Assembly: GCF_022919835.1 (NCBI RefSeq)
Contig: NZ_CP095074.1
Location: 3,698,001 to 3,762,000, forward strand
Source: Halobacillus shinanisalinarum
GTDB taxonomy: Bacteria; Bacillota; Bacilli; Bacillales; Halobacillaceae
Reading direction: 5' to 3'
DNA length: 64,000 nucleotides
Part shown: positions 1 to 9,433 of the stretch, one piece after another
How positions within the stretch are numbered: the first letter of the stretch is position 1
How the letters are laid out: each line of letters opens with the position of its first letter
Program-made: the position numbers and the translations under genes
The notes under the pieces: generated by a model
The model's input: only the letters and a program-made list of their open reading frames with translations
Database searches by the model: none
Told to the model about the DNA's origin: nothing

Positions 1-174
1 GTGGCTTCGATGGGTGAAGAAGAAGTAATTACGGCGGAATTTGACACACTGCAATCAGATCGGTGGTTTAATCAAGAAAAATTACTGCAGTCTCGGCAAA
101 CCCCTTATTTTAAACCACTTATAATAGAATCCTCTAGCCAGGAGTCAAATTCTGATCTTGATGAGGCAGCGTGA
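1..174 (+). CDS. C-terminal fragment, possible carbon-nitrogen hydrolase
   Basis: An open frame enters from the left edge and stops at TGA 172-174, giving 57 residues of a C-terminus; the true start lies outside the window. The stretch G-E-E-E-V-I-T-A-E-F-D, followed by a charged helix and the motif SRQTPYF, resembles the last beta strand and tail of nitrilase/carbamoylase-type carbon-nitrogen hydrolases, where an (A/V)(D/E)(L/F)D strand precedes an R-x(3)-P(Y/F) segment. That match is from memory of the family only; the catalytic Glu-Lys-Cys region is not in the window. A strong terminator follows 40 bases downstream, so this is the last gene of its transcript. Confidence 0.4.
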   Translation: MASMGEEEVITAEFDTLQSDRWFNQEKLLQSRQTPYFKPLIIESSSQESNSDLDEAA

Positions 175-213
175 CGAATATAGATTGTGATTAGAAATGA
201 ACATTCCTTGGCA

Positions 214-263
214 AGCATCCACACTTTAGCTTTGAATAATAAGCCCGAGTGTGGATGCTTTTT
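214..263 (+). terminator. Rho-independent terminator
   Basis: A 12-bp perfect inverted repeat (AGCATCCACACT, 214-225, against 248-259) is followed directly by five T. It ends the transcript of the partial gene at the left edge. Confidence 0.85.
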
Positions 264-532
264 GATATGCATAACTTGAGGACATGCTGTGAATCTACTT
301 CTACAATAATATATGCTAGGCTATATGGTTTTCTTGGCAACAGAGGAATAGATCAGGTATAATTAGGCAATCCCTAGTAGTGTAAGGAAATATTAGAAAC
401 TGCAATTGGACCTTTCTAGTCCATAAACATTTTGAACATCCTCTTTAAGGTAGAAAGTTGCCCCAACACAAGGGGTTTGAATCGAAGTGTACACATAGGA
501 TGCTCATGAATTGTCAAGGAGGAGGAGATAAC

Positions 533-979
533 ATGTCTAATGAAAAAGACTATGAAAAAGAATTAAAGAACTTTGATTCTTCTGAAGCTATTAAAGGGAA
601 GGAAAAGCATTTTTCTGAGAATAAATATGTTGCAAAGTTACTGAAATATGCCAAGAAAATGGGAGTCAAAATATCCTATTATAGTTTACTTTTATTCTAT
701 GCATTTAAAAATCCGGCCACTCCTAAATCAACTAAAGTGACTATAGCGGGTGCATTAGGATACTTGATTCTGCCAATAGATCTTATTCCAGACTTCATTC
801 CAGTCGCAGGGTTTGCAGATGATGCGATGGTCATCGTTTATGCACTATCTAAAATAAAGCCATATATTGATGATTCGATTAAACAACAAGCGGATGAACG
901 AATGAGGAAGATCTTTGGTGAAAACTATGATGGAGATAATGAAATAGAAGAAAACTTTAAACCGCAGCAGACGGACTAA
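533..979 (+). CDS. YkvA-like DUF1232 membrane-associated protein
   Basis: Protein of 148 aa. The start is ATG 533, because AAGGAGGAGGAG lies just upstream; the longer frame from TTG 458 has no such site. Residues about 73-108 form the DUF1232 (YkvA) core: a hydrophobic segment GALGYLILPIDLIPDFIPVAG, then an acidic DD pair and a helix. Family members are small membrane-linked proteins of unknown role. The N-terminus (residues 1-45) is lysine- and glutamate-rich and soluble, and the C-terminal tail is acidic. It stands alone between two terminators, so it is probably monocistronic. I infer no specific function. Confidence 0.85.
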   Translation: MSNEKDYEKELKNFDSSEAIKGKEKHFSENKYVAKLLKYAKKMGVKISYYSLLLFYAFKNPATPKSTKVTIAGALGYLILPIDLIPDFIPVAGFADDAMVIVYALSKIKPYIDDSIKQQADERMRKIFGENYDGDNEIEENFKPQQTD

Positions 980-1023
980 TTTTGAGAGGGAATAACCTAC
1001 TTACCTCGCAATGCTATTAATTA

Positions 1024-1071
1024 AGCAACCGTACTCGGCCTTGACAAACGCTGAGTGTGGTTGCTTTTTTT
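1024..1071 (+). terminator. Rho-independent terminator
   Basis: An imperfect inverted repeat, AGCAACCGTACTCGGC against GCTGAGTGTGGTTGCT with G-U pairs, is followed by seven T. It lies 45 bases after the YkvA-like gene. Confidence 0.75.
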
Positions 1072-1226
1072 GAACACTAATGAATATATAGGAAGCCAAG
1101 AACAGAGAATTTATAAGAACCTAATAGGTCAGCATCTTTTAACCACAAAAATGGACGCTATCCCTATTAAGGATCACGCCCATAAAATGTTCAGCTTTCT
1201 AGTCCAAAGTATTAAACCTACCCGCT

Positions 1227-1985
1227 TCATAGTTTCTCTGTCTGATCATCTGTTTCCCACTTTCGACGATAAACCATTTTCGAAAGGATAACTCCGAGCT
1301 CATATAAGACAATCAAAGGTCCAAGAACAATGATTTGAGAGAGCAGATCGGGTGGTGTGATGAGAGCAGAAACAATGGCCATCAGAAGATACCCATATTT
1401 TCTGATTTCTCCTAATTTACTCGGTGTCACGATCCCGATCGCTGTCAAAAACATCAGTAGCAATGGTACTTCAAATAAGAAACCAAGTGGGATGGATGTC
1501 ATCAACATAAAGGAGAAGTATTCTTTAGCTGTGATCATCATCTCAAAATTTTGAGAGCCGATATTCATGAGAAACCCATAGACCGTTGGGAATACTATGA
1601 AAAATCCGAAAGCGACACCCGCCAAAAAGCTGATCAATATACCTGGGATAAACGATAAAGTTGTTTTGCTTTCTTTCGTTGTCATAGCAGGTTTGACAAA
1701 CTTCCAGGCTTGGTACCCAATAAATGGCGCTGATAGTCCAAGACTCAAGCTTCCTGCTATCCCGGTATAAAACCTTATAACGTCTAGTGGTCCGAGCATG
1801 ACGAGTTTGTTTCCGTCAGTTACTAAAGGGATTACGTAATTAATGGAAACTAGAATGGCAACAAAACAAACGATGAAGAAGATGGCCGAGCTAATAATCG
1901 CCCTTCTTAGGTCGGTAATGTGCTCGACCAGTGTCTGTTCTTCTTCTTTCAGCAGTTGCTTATCCAAGTGTGCTTCGTGCATCAT
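1227..1985 (-). CDS. tatC: Sec-independent translocase subunit TatC
   Basis: Protein of 252 aa, full length for Gram-positive TatC. TatC is the multispanning receptor of the twin-arginine pathway, binding RR signal peptides at the membrane. Visible family features are the N-terminal cytoplasmic motif LVEHITDLRRAI just before the first membrane helix, six hydrophobic segments, and the conserved GYQAWKFVKPAM loop around residue 90. A G-rich site (CCGGGGGGAATCG) precedes tandem ATG codons, so the start could be either Met1 or Met2. It lies 17 bases downstream of tatA on the same strand, and both follow the genes of a twin-arginine exported dehydrogenase, which suggests a dedicated translocase. 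Confidence 0.95.
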   Translation of the reverse strand: MMHEAHLDKQLLKEEEQTLVEHITDLRRAIISSAIFFIVCFVAILVSINYVIPLVTDGNKLVMLGPLDVIRFYTGIAGSLSLGLSAPFIGYQAWKFVKPAMTTKESKTTLSFIPGILISFLAGVAFGFFIVFPTVYGFLMNIGSQNFEMMITAKEYFSFMLMTSIPLGFLFEVPLLLMFLTAIGIVTPSKLGEIRKYGYLLMAIVSALITPPDLLSQIIVLGPLIVLYELGVILSKMVYRRKWETDDQTEKL

Positions 1986-2002
1986 CGATTCCCCCCGGAA
2001 CG

Positions 2003-2221
2003 TTAAGATGGATGATCTTTATTCTCGTCTTTCGTTGCGTCAACAATCTTCTTCTGTTCATTATCCTCATCATTCATCAGGCTATTGGCTGACTTTTTGA
2101 ACTCAGACAGAGTCTGCCCGAATGCTGAGCCAATTTCGGGTAATTTTTTAGGCCCGAAAATAATTAAAGTTACAACAAGGATAATAATTAAACCCGGAAT
2201 ACCTATATTCGCTATGCCCAT
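2003..2221 (-). CDS. tatA: Sec-independent translocase subunit TatA
   Basis: Protein of 72 aa. A short N-terminal membrane helix ([18 protein letters not shown]) is followed by the hallmark hinge [10 protein letters not shown], an amphipathic helix ([14 protein letters not shown]) and a charged tail ending DENKDHPS. This is the single-TatA type that works with TatC alone in Bacillus; no separate TatB is seen. AAAGGAGCG lies 7 bases before ATG 2221. It sits between the GMC oxidoreductase gene (stop 2338) and tatC, all on the minus strand, consistent with co-transcription with its likely cargo. Confidence 0.95.
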   Translation of the reverse strand: MGIANIGIPGLIIILVVTLIIFGPKKLPEIGSAFGQTLSEFKKSANSLMNDEDNEQKKIVDATKDENKDHPS

Positions 2222-2337
2222 CTTGATCGCTCCTTTTGTATTGTGGATGTGTAGGGCCAGGGCACGTGGTTCAAATGATACGCTGACCCTAAAAGCTTGT
2301 CTTTTTTAGCATGTTACTTTATTGGCCAATCCATACC

Positions 2338-4076
2338 TTATACATGTTCGCTATTGCTTTGAACCTTCACCAGTTGTCCTTTTTGTTCTCTAAACTTAGC
2401 AATTCCTTCGGCTGCACGATACGCCAAAGCCCCGACAGTACCGGTTGGGTTATAGCCGCCGTTATGAGCGAAAGAGGAAGCTCCAATCACAAACAAGTTG
2501 TCCACATCCCACATTTGTGAGTAATTATTGACAGCCGATGTTTCAGGATCGCCGCCCATGATCACTCCGCCAGTATTATGGGTAGTTTGATAAGGGACAA
2601 TGCTGTAGTGGTCACTGATTTCCCTTGGTTCTACCTTACTTGCACCCATTTCTTTTGCTATGGCTGCACATTTCTCACTAAGGTAGTTGTGCAGATTTTT
2701 ATCCTGTTCTGTAAAGTCATACGTCAATCTGAGAAGCGGGTATCCAAAGATATCCTTATAATCCGGGTCCAGGCTTAAATAGTTGTTACGATGGGGCATG
2801 GATGCACCCTGGGCCCTATCGATAAGTTACGATGATAATATTTGATCGACTCAGCTTTAAACTGTTTTCCCCAGTTCGGTGTGTCTTTAGGTACTGTGTT
2901 GTTATTAATCGGGCGCTGGCCTGTTTGAGTGATGGATACAGATCCGCCATGGATGAAGTTTACATCGGAATGGTCAAAATTATCACCATTATAATTATCA
3001 ACAGTGGCTCCAAGCGACCCCGCACCCATATAGGAATTGAATTTTTCTTCCTCAAAGAAAGCCGTAGCCCCAGGTAAAATTTGATAGCAATAATTTTTGC
3101 CGATAACACCTGAACGTTTCTCGGGATCGTAAGGGCGACCCACTCCAGAGTTCAACAGCAAACGGACGTTGTTCATCACATAGCTCGTGAGGACAACGAT
3201 ATCTGCAGGCTGGATAAATTCTTCCCCAGTTTGCAGGTCAACATATTTGACACCTGTTGCCTTATTCCCGTCATACATGACTTCTGTGACATTAGCGTGT
3301 GTCCGCAATTCAAAGTTCCCTGTTTTTTGAGCGGTTGGGATGACCGTAACGTTTGGCGAAGACTTGGCACCGTATTCACAGCCGAAACGTTCACAAAAAC
3401 CGCAATACTGGCATTGAGCAATCGTTTGGCCGTCAGGGTTCTCATAAGTTTGAGACATATTGCCTGATGGCATATGGAAAGGGCTGAGATCTAAATTCTT
3501 GGCTGCATCCTTAAACCGCTTTGTGATAGGTGTTTCTTTCATTGGCGGGTTTGGATATGGGTTGTTTCTTGGTGCACTAAACTCATTTTCTTCACCGCTT
3601 ATACCAGTCGTCTGTTCAAACTTGTAGAAATAGGGCTCCAGTTCATCATATGTGATGCCCCAATCTTGAATGGTGTACTCGTCACCTAGCTTATTTTTTC
3701 CGTATTTCTTTTCGGTTATGGATTTAATCTCAAGATCATAGGGTAAGAAACGCCACGTTTGTCCATTCCAGTGGACACCTGCCCCGCCAAGTCCTTCACC
3801 AAGCAGGAAGGAACCTAACTGACGCATCGGAAGAGCACGGGTATCTCTATCATTCCTAAATGTAATAGTTTCTCGAGATAAATCTTGCATCAATTCATAA
3901 CGGATTGCATATCGATATTCATCATGAATATGTTGAAAGTCATCTGTTGATCTGGCTTTTCCACGTTCCAGACCAACGACTTGAGCCCCCTTCTTCGCAA
4001 GCTCAGCTCCAATGATACCGCCTGTCCATCCGACTCCTACTGTAACAATCTCGACCTTATCTAATGTTGTAGCCAT
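2338..4076 (-). pseudogene. GMC oxidoreductase, gluconate 2-dehydrogenase large subunit (frameshifted)
   Basis: FAD-dependent GMC-family dehydrogenase, like the large subunit of membrane-linked gluconate 2-dehydrogenase. The first frame (4076 to 2775) has a dinucleotide-binding motif GVGWTGG near residue 14 and the HWNGQTWRF segment. The second frame (2799 to 2338) has HNTGGVIMGGDP and the C-terminal NPTGTVGALAYRAAEG. Reading shifts at the CCC run 2814-2816 (GGG on the coding strand): one extra G would restore IGAQGASMPHRNN, the expected family sequence, and a protein of about 579 aa. All the rest is intact, so this is either a sequencing error or a very recent mutation. AAAGGAG precedes ATG 4076. 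It lies 21 bases after the subunit 3 gene. Confidence 0.85.
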
Positions 4077-4097
4077 ATTTAATCCTACACTCCTTTA

Positions 4098-4853
4098 TTA
4101 CGATTTCAGATGTGCTCTCAAAGCTCTCGGTTCTTTTTTAATGAATTTTTCTTTCCCAATCTCATTAAGATAGCTCATATAGTTACCTGGGTACTCCTTC
4201 ATCATCCAACCTTCCATATTGCCATTGCCTCCGTAAAGCGGATCTGAATAAGCGCCTTCAATCGTAGCCGAACGCAGAAGCTCAAAGAAGGTAGTTGGTG
4301 TAACACCTTTCAATTTCACATCGCCATCTTGAAACTTTTGCAGGATTTTGTCTTGCTGCTCCCCTTCAAGATCAACAAAATTGGCATCAAAGTCATTTTT
4401 ACTTTCATTCTGTATCGCTTTAATGCCGACATCGAACACTTCATGACGTTTAAGCCTGGTTTGATAGCCTTGGAAGTCAGAACCTGGATAGAATGGTCCC
4501 CGCATATACTCTCTATCATTATGGCCATAGGATCCAGCCAACTGGTGATCAATAAAAAATGGCACGCCCAGCTTGACGGCGCCTGGGCCGTTATCATCCT
4601 CAGGGAAGATCCTTTCTGTTGCTGCGCTTAGTACCGCAAATTCTTTTTGATTAGTAAAATGCATTAAGGCATGGTTGAAATCAGGTGGAGCATCGGATTG
4701 TGATTCATTTTTCACCTCTTGATTATCACCTAAGAGATTTCTTCCAATAAGAGTACCGATGAATCCGCCACCGATTGCTCCCCCGGCTGCATAGCTTGAA
4801 TTTTTGATAAACCGGCGACGAGACATGGTAGAACGTTCGTTGTTTTCTGCCAT
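4098..4853 (-). CDS. Gluconate 2-dehydrogenase subunit 3 family protein, Tat-exported
   Basis: Protein of 251 aa. The start chosen is ATG 4853, since GGAAGGAGG lies 7 bases upstream; the longer TTG frame from 4871 would include the ribosome site. Residues 11-17 read SRRRFIK, a clear twin-arginine motif, followed by a glycine-rich hydrophobic segment (AAGGAIGGGFIGTLIG). The rest matches the gluconate 2-dehydrogenase subunit 3 (gamma) family, with ERIFPEDDNGPGA and the C-terminal GGNGNMEGWMMKEYPG. This subunit normally carries the flavoprotein subunit out through Tat. It is first in a minus-strand series with the GMC gene, tatA and tatC. No cytochrome c subunit is present, as is usual in Firmicutes. 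Confidence 0.9.
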   Translation of the reverse strand: MAENNERSTMSRRRFIKNSSYAAGGAIGGGFIGTLIGRNLLGDNQEVKNESQSDAPPDFNHALMHFTNQKEFAVLSAATERIFPEDDNGPGAVKLGVPFFIDHQLAGSYGHNDREYMRGPFYPGSDFQGYQTRLKRHEVFDVGIKAIQNESKNDFDANFVDLEGEQQDKILQKFQDGDVKLKGVTPTTFFELLRSATIEGAYSDPLYGGNGNMEGWMMKEYPGNYMSYLNEIGKEKFIKKEPRALRAHLKS

Positions 4854-5222
4854 CTTCGTGCCTCCTTCCAATAAGTTAAATACCTGTTTGTAACACTCTA
4901 ACCATTAGCAGGAAAGGTTATACTTATAAATACGAGAATAGATGGAGCGATAGCTTACTAGAGGGACGGAGGGAGATACTTCAAACCATCAATACAAAAA
5001 GGATCTTATTTATGTGAGTGTTGTGTAGGTATTCAACAAAAAATCATAAAAGAATGTCACTTTTGATTTCGACTCAAGAAAGGAATATTCTAAATTAATA
5101 TAGGCGAATGATGATCATCATTGTCTTTTCTTGAAAAACGACCCCATGTTTTGATGTTTTTTAAAAGTCTTTAGCGATGATTCATATGGAAGGAAGAACA
5201 GTTACATGAAGGAGGCAAGATA
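4854..5222. other. Divergent intergenic region, no gene seen
   Basis: This 369-base AT-rich gap separates the minus-strand dehydrogenase genes from the plus-strand fluoride channel genes and must hold both promoters. I looked for a fluoride (crcB) riboswitch before 5223. GGCGAATG near 5104 is the only echo of its consensus, and the rest of the aptamer is absent. No hairpin followed by T residues stands out. Confidence 0.5.
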
Positions 5223-5599
5223 TTGGCTTATTTTTTTGTAGGGATGGCGGGGTTTCTAGGAGCTTCATTCAGGTATATTATTGGGATAGTGCTCTACGAT
5301 GCAGATGTATATTTTCCGTTTTCAACATTATTTGTAAATTTACTTGGAAGCTTTTTTCTTGCTTGGTTTACCTTTGAATTATTTAATAAGTTTTCTCTAT
5401 CATCGAAAATGGAAGTCGCTATAGGTACAGGATTTGTAGGATCATTCACAACATTTTCCACTCTTAGTATTGAAACGGTTTTAATGCTTGAAAAAGGGAT
5501 TACATCCTGGCTGTGATTTATGTGTTGGCCAGTATTAGTGGGGGATTGCTCTTAACTAATGTAGGTTTTGTTGTGGCAAAAAGGAGGAAAAGGGTATGA
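5223..5599 (+). pseudogene. Fluoride channel FluC/CrcB, first copy (frameshifted)
   Basis: Small four-helix fluoride exporter subunit. The open frame from TTG 5223 (AAGGAGG just upstream) gives 97 residues, with the family marks GASFRYIIG, NLLGSFFLAWF and GFVGSFTTFST, then stops at TGA 5515 before the fourth helix. The missing helix (AVIYVLASISGGLLL, ending AKRRKRV) continues in another frame to TGA 5597-5599. One extra A in the A run near 5494-5498 would join them as LEKRDYILAVIYV and give about 125 aa, matching the neighbouring copy. The stop then overlaps the ATG of the second fluC. A missing base in the assembly is the simplest reading. Confidence 0.85.
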
Positions 5600-5967
5600 G
5601 TTTTTTTATTAAAGTGCTTCTAGTTGGAGTGGGAGGTTTTGTTGGAGCTGGATTACGGTTTGCAATCAGCCAATTTGTTAATAAAAAGTACTCATTGAAT
5701 CTGCCTGTTGCCACGTTAATTGTAAACTTAGTCGGATCCTTTCTCTTAGGATTTCTTATTGGTTCAGAAGTAACGGAGCCTATCTACCTGTTGTGTGGGG
5801 TTGGACTGATGGGGTCATTTACCACATTTTCAACGTTTAAACTTGAGGGGATACAGCTGCATATAAAAAAACGTTGGAAAGTGCTTATACTTTATAATGT
5901 TGTAAGTTACGGTGGCGGCATTTTATTGGCTTTTATCGGTTTTGGAATAGGCCAATTTTATTTCTGA
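5596..5967 (+). CDS. crcB: Fluoride channel FluC/CrcB, second copy
   Basis: Protein of 123 aa with four hydrophobic segments. It has GAGLRFAISQ near the N-terminus, NLVGSFLLGFL, and GLMGSFTTFSTFKLEG, which are the pore Asn, the TTFSTF phenylalanine box and the central sodium-site region of Fluc channels. FluC proteins form dimers that expel fluoride. AAAGGAGGAAAAGGGT precedes the ATG, which lies inside the end of the first copy in its corrected frame. Adjacent paired copies are common in Bacillaceae and may form heterodimers. No fluoride riboswitch is evident upstream of the pair. Confidence 0.95.
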   Translation: MSFFIKVLLVGVGGFVGAGLRFAISQFVNKKYSLNLPVATLIVNLVGSFLLGFLIGSEVTEPIYLLCGVGLMGSFTTFSTFKLEGIQLHIKKRWKVLILYNVVSYGGGILLAFIGFGIGQFYF

Positions 5968-6513
5968 CTATTAAACAAGATGACCTAAAAAGCTATTCTA
6001 TTAATTATTCTACTTTAATATCAGCCTTACATATAGCGTTATAACCATATCCCTTTCTATTCCAGAAAGCCTCTAAGGGTTGTGTGCGCCCCATCGAAGC
6101 CGTCGCCCTTGAACATCGGGAAACACAAACCCCTTGTAAGGATATAGGGTTTCCCTTAATAATGTTCATCTTTTTTTGACCATAGTCAGCATCCTCCTGT
6201 TGGTGACAAACCACAATTTTTGCCTCTATAATCTATGCCTCAGGAAATGTCCTTATTTCTGTTTGAAGAACGTTTGCTAAGCTTATTGTTGGTTTGCGGG
6301 AGAGTTTTGGGGATAGGGGCGACTGTAAGGGGATGTTTGTTCCTATGATCCCTTCATATTTACAATTTCTCTTGATGTATGGATTATTTAATAACATGGA
6401 AGAGCCCACATTTGGCGAACGAAAATGCGGGGTCGACTGTTAAGTATTTATTTCCGCAATCCCTTCTTATAAAACATACCTCCAGAAAAATAAAATAGAA
6501 CAGACGATTAATG
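5968..6513. other. Long intergenic region with possible repeat-derived sequence
   Basis: The gap is 546 bases between convergent genes. A 69-codon minus-strand frame (6214-6005) is present, but it has no ribosome site and no recognisable domain; its composition (CVSRCSRATASMGRTQP) looks like translated non-coding DNA. Within it, GGGAAAC near 6117 pairs with GTTTCCC near 6150, enclosing a C-rich loop. Two T-rich stretches with CCCTTC near 6350 and 6465 look alike. It may be a decayed repeat; I cannot name it. Confidence 0.3.
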
Positions 6514-7842
6514 TTATCCATACGATCGATAGGGGATCCCTACTTTAAGCAAATCCCGATCCGTAAAATATCCATAAGAATAACTAATCAAATGCACAGG
6601 TGACTGCGTAATCAAAAAAAATCCTGGTATCCCAGTCAGGAATACAGCCATCGCTACAACCAACGGTGAAAAACCAGTCAGACTCTCACCTATATTAATA
6701 GATAACGGGATCATTATGGTTAGAAAACCTAGGATATTCACAAAAATAATTCTAATCAGTGCGGTACATAGAACTAAGATCAATAGGACAAGAATAGCTG
6801 ATTGTGATGATACGGAATAGACAAGAAAGTCAGCGATCCATTCAATCGTTCCGGTTTTGATCAGCATACCTGATACCATGAGTGTGCTTGCAAAGAACAG
6901 CATCATGTCCCAATTGATAGATTTCTTAGCTTGTTCCCATTTCCAAACACCTATTCTTGGGAAGATGGTTAATACGGCCCCTAACAAACCGACGAGAGGG
7001 ATGGAGAAGCCGTGCAGTGTTTGTGTGGCCCATAGAATTAACGTTAACCCCATAATAGTAATAACTTTTTTCTCTGCTAGACTTAGTCGGCCTAATTCTG
7101 CTAATCGTTCTTCTAGTAATTGCAGCAAATGCTGTTTATCAATGTTTTCTGGTGGAAAGTAATGCAGAAAGATAAGCCATAACAAGATGATAAATACGAG
7201 AATAGGGGGAGCGAAGTACAGGATCCACGTAAGATAGTTCAGGTTCGTTGAAATACTTGAGAAAAGGCCAAATGTATAGATCGTTGAGCTTGCTCCCGTA
7301 GCGACAAAGGCCCCTGAAATAGCAGCTAAATAGCTTATCCCAATAAATAAGGCTTTTGCTAAGTTTTTCCCTTCGTTAATTTCCTTTAAATTTTTAAGTA
7401 AGCGATCAAGTACTGACGTGACAAGGTTGGCTTTGCCTACGTTTGATGGGATTAAAACCGATAGAACGAGCATTAGGAAAAAAGAAATCAGAATCAAGCC
7501 TCGGCCGGAGCCTCCAGATATTTTTAACAATTGAAAAGAAACACGGCTTGCGAGTCCTGTTTCGATAAAAGCGTGTGAAATAATAAAGGTCGCAAATAAA
7601 AGCCATACAATTTCCGAACTAAAGTAGGCTAAGGTTTCCGAGTACGTAAAAAAATGAAACGATAGCAGCAGGAAAAATAATAGGGAGCTATACGCTAATG
7701 GGAAAACGCGGCCGATCCATAGGATTTGAATGATGGCTAGGGCCGCGATCGCCTGCAGTTTGATATCCCAGATGAAAATCGGCGTAAAAAACAATAAATA
7801 GATGATGAATGCTAGCGCTAATAATAGTGGTCTTTTGTTCAT
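6514..7842 (-). CDS. SLC13/DASS-family anion permease
   Basis: Protein of 442 aa with about eleven hydrophobic segments spread over the whole length. The helix-breaking SNVGKANL segment near residue 134 and the TQSPVHLISYSYGYF segment near the C-terminus occupy the positions of the two anion-binding SNT/TP-like hairpins of divalent anion:sodium symporters (DASS, SLC13), though neither is a textbook copy. Such proteins import di- and tricarboxylates or sulfate. It lies downstream of tcuA and the tctCBA genes, separated by a terminator-like hairpin, so a role in tricarboxylate or tricarballylate uptake is likely from context. Substrate is not shown by sequence. Confidence 0.8.
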   Translation of the reverse strand: MNKRPLLLALAFIIYLLFFTPIFIWDIKLQAIAALAIIQILWIGRVFPLAYSSLLFFLLLSFHFFTYSETLAYFSSEIVWLLFATFIISHAFIETGLASRVSFQLLKISGGSGRGLILISFFLMLVLSVLIPSNVGKANLVTSVLDRLLKNLKEINEGKNLAKALFIGISYLAAISGAFVATGASSTIYTFGLFSSISTNLNYLTWILYFAPPILVFIILLWLIFLHYFPPENIDKQHLLQLLEERLAELGRLSLAEKKVITIMGLTLILWATQTLHGFSIPLVGLLGAVLTIFPRIGVWKWEQAKKSINWDMMLFFASTLMVSGMLIKTGTIEWIADFLVYSVSSQSAILVLLILVLCTALIRIIFVNILGFLTIMIPLSINIGESLTGFSPLVVAMAVFLTGIPGFFLITQSPVHLISYSYGYFTDRDLLKVGIPYRSYG

Positions 7843-7867
7843 TTCGCATGCTCCTATGTAAGAGTAA

Positions 7868-7893
7868 AAGCCACCATGAGTTAGGTGGCTTTA
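7868..7893 (-). terminator. Hairpin terminator between tcuA and the permease
   Basis: AAAGCCACC and GGTGGCTTT form a 9-bp stem with an 8-base loop. On the minus strand it is followed by T residues (GGCTTTTACTCTT). It sits 7 bases after the tcuA stop and may only partly separate the downstream permease. Confidence 0.65.
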
Positions 7894-7899
7894 GTCTGC

Positions 7900-9420
7900 T
7901 TAAGAAGTGATGTTTGTATTTTTGTTTTGTACGTAAGAGGCGGCGGAAGCACCGGCCGTTTTACCAAAAACCGCTCCTGACATTAATCCAGATCCTCCAG
8001 GATAATTCCCATAGAAGATGCCGCCGACCATTTCCCCAGCAGCAAATAATCCTGAAATCGGCTCACGATCTTCATTTAACACTTCGCCTTCTGTGTTAAC
8101 GTGCAATCCCCCAAACGCAAAGGTAATGCCGCATGTGACAGGGAAGGCATAGAAGGGTCCTTGCTCAATGGGCAGAGCCCAATTTGTTTTTGGCGGTGTA
8201 AGGTCTGTTGTTCCTTTTCCATCTTTGACGGTTGGGTTGTAGTAGCCTTCTTTTACCGCATCATTATATTCTGAGATTGTTTTGAGAAACTGTTCCTTGT
8301 TCACATCTAGTTTCTCCACTAACTCTTCAAGTGTGTCGGCCTGATAATAGGTGGCTTCCTCAAGGTTGTATTCTTTACGCAGCATCGGACGGACTTGCTG
8401 GTCGTAGAATTGATAAGCAACGTGATCAGGCTGCTTTAGTATTTCCCTGCCATATTTAGCATAGGTATAATTTCTGAAATCGGCTCCTTCATCGACAAAT
8501 CGTTTGCCCTCTTTATTGAGCATAATGCTTAATGGGTAGGAATGTTTTTTAAAAATGTCCCCAGGCTTCGTGAAGTCCCCCACCTTTGGAGCATTGTAGT
8601 CTGTTCCAATCGAATGGCAACCTGCCCATTCGCCATGCCTTTGGGCGCCAATCGCAAGGGCCATTGTTAATCCGTCACCTGTGTTAAATTCCGTGCCCCG
8701 GACAATCGCTGCTTCCCATTCCTTACCTATATGCTCTGCACGCATCTGTTTATTGGCTTCAAAGCTTCCACACGCAAGCACAGCGCTGGCTGTAGATATT
8801 TCAACGGTTTGCTCGTTTTGTGCGAGAACAATAGATGTGATCTGATTGTTCTCCGTTTTAAGTTCAATCGCTTGTGAGTCGTACCAAACGTCAACTCCTA
8901 GTTTCTCAGCTCGTTCAAATAATGTTTTCATCAATCCCATACCAATGTTCTTCGTTTTTACAGGAAGCCCGCCCCAGAAGTGGTATTGTCCTTCTTTTTC
9001 AAAAGATTGATTGTTGTAATTTAGCTCAAATTCAACACCATGCTCTCTCATCCAGGAGATCGTTTGATAAGATTCGTTGACTAAATGGTTCGCTAATTCT
9101 GGGGTACTTTTCCCACCAGTCACTCTCAATAAATCATCATAGTAATTGTTCGTGCTATATTCAGGCATGACAATGTTGGCAGCTTCCTCATCCGATAAAT
9201 CAGGCATAAGCTTTCTTATGTCACTAAGGTCATTGTAGGCAAAACGAATCGCGCCATCGGTGAAATACGAGTTGCCGCCACGTTTATGTTCTGGTGCTTT
9301 TTCAAGAACTAATACATTTGCCCCAGCTTCGCGGGCGGAAATGGCCGCACACAAGGCGGCATTTCCTGCTCCAACGACAACTAAATCATAGCTTGATGAG
9401 TGTGTAGAGTGATTTGACAT
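7900..9420 (-). CDS. tcuA: FAD-dependent tricarballylate dehydrogenase TcuA-like
   Basis: Protein of 506 aa from ATG 9420, with GAGGAGG 8 bases upstream. The N-terminus has the FAD-binding motif VVGAGNAALCAA and then EKAPEHKRGGNSYFTDGA, typical of the fumarate reductase/succinate dehydrogenase flavoprotein superfamily and close to TcuA, which oxidises tricarballylate to cis-aconitate. The C-terminus has GLFAAGEMVGGIFYGNYPGG, the covalent-type flavin cap and substrate region. It is not a signal-peptide protein, so it acts in the cytoplasm. The neighbouring TctABC transporter, DASS permease and citrate-type sensor support a tricarboxylate substrate; TcuB was not found, so the electron acceptor is unknown. 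Confidence 0.85.
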   Translation of the reverse strand: MSNHSTHSSSYDLVVVGAGNAALCAAISAREAGANVLVLEKAPEHKRGGNSYFTDGAIRFAYNDLSDIRKLMPDLSDEEAANIVMPEYSTNNYYDDLLRVTGGKSTPELANHLVNESYQTISWMREHGVEFELNYNNQSFEKEGQYHFWGGLPVKTKNIGMGLMKTLFERAEKLGVDVWYDSQAIELKTENNQITSIVLAQNEQTVEISTASAVLACGSFEANKQMRAEHIGKEWEAAIVRGTEFNTGDGLTMALAIGAQRHGEWAGCHSIGTDYNAPKVGDFTKPGDIFKKHSYPLSIMLNKEGKRFVDEGADFRNYTYAKYGREILKQPDHVAYQFYDQQVRPMLRKEYNLEEATYYQADTLEELVEKLDVNKEQFLKTISEYNDAVKEGYYNPTVKDGKGTTDLTPPKTNWALPIEQGPFYAFPVTCGITFAFGGLHVNTEGEVLNEDREPISGLFAAGEMVGGIFYGNYPGGSGLMSGAVFGKTAGASAASYVQNKNTNITS

Positions 9421-9433
9421 CAATGGTTCCTCC

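Noticed and set aside
2775..2830. Programmed frameshifting in the GMC gene
   Set aside because: No slippery heptamer is at the site, and several unrelated genes show the same type of break, which favours missing bases.
5090..5222. Possible fluoride riboswitch before the fluC pair
   Set aside because: Only GGCGAATG recalls the consensus; the conserved pseudoknot and GGCTGATG-type 3' part are missing.
6005..6214. 69-codon minus-strand frame
   Set aside because: No ribosome site, no recognised domain and odd composition; kept only as part of the intergenic description.
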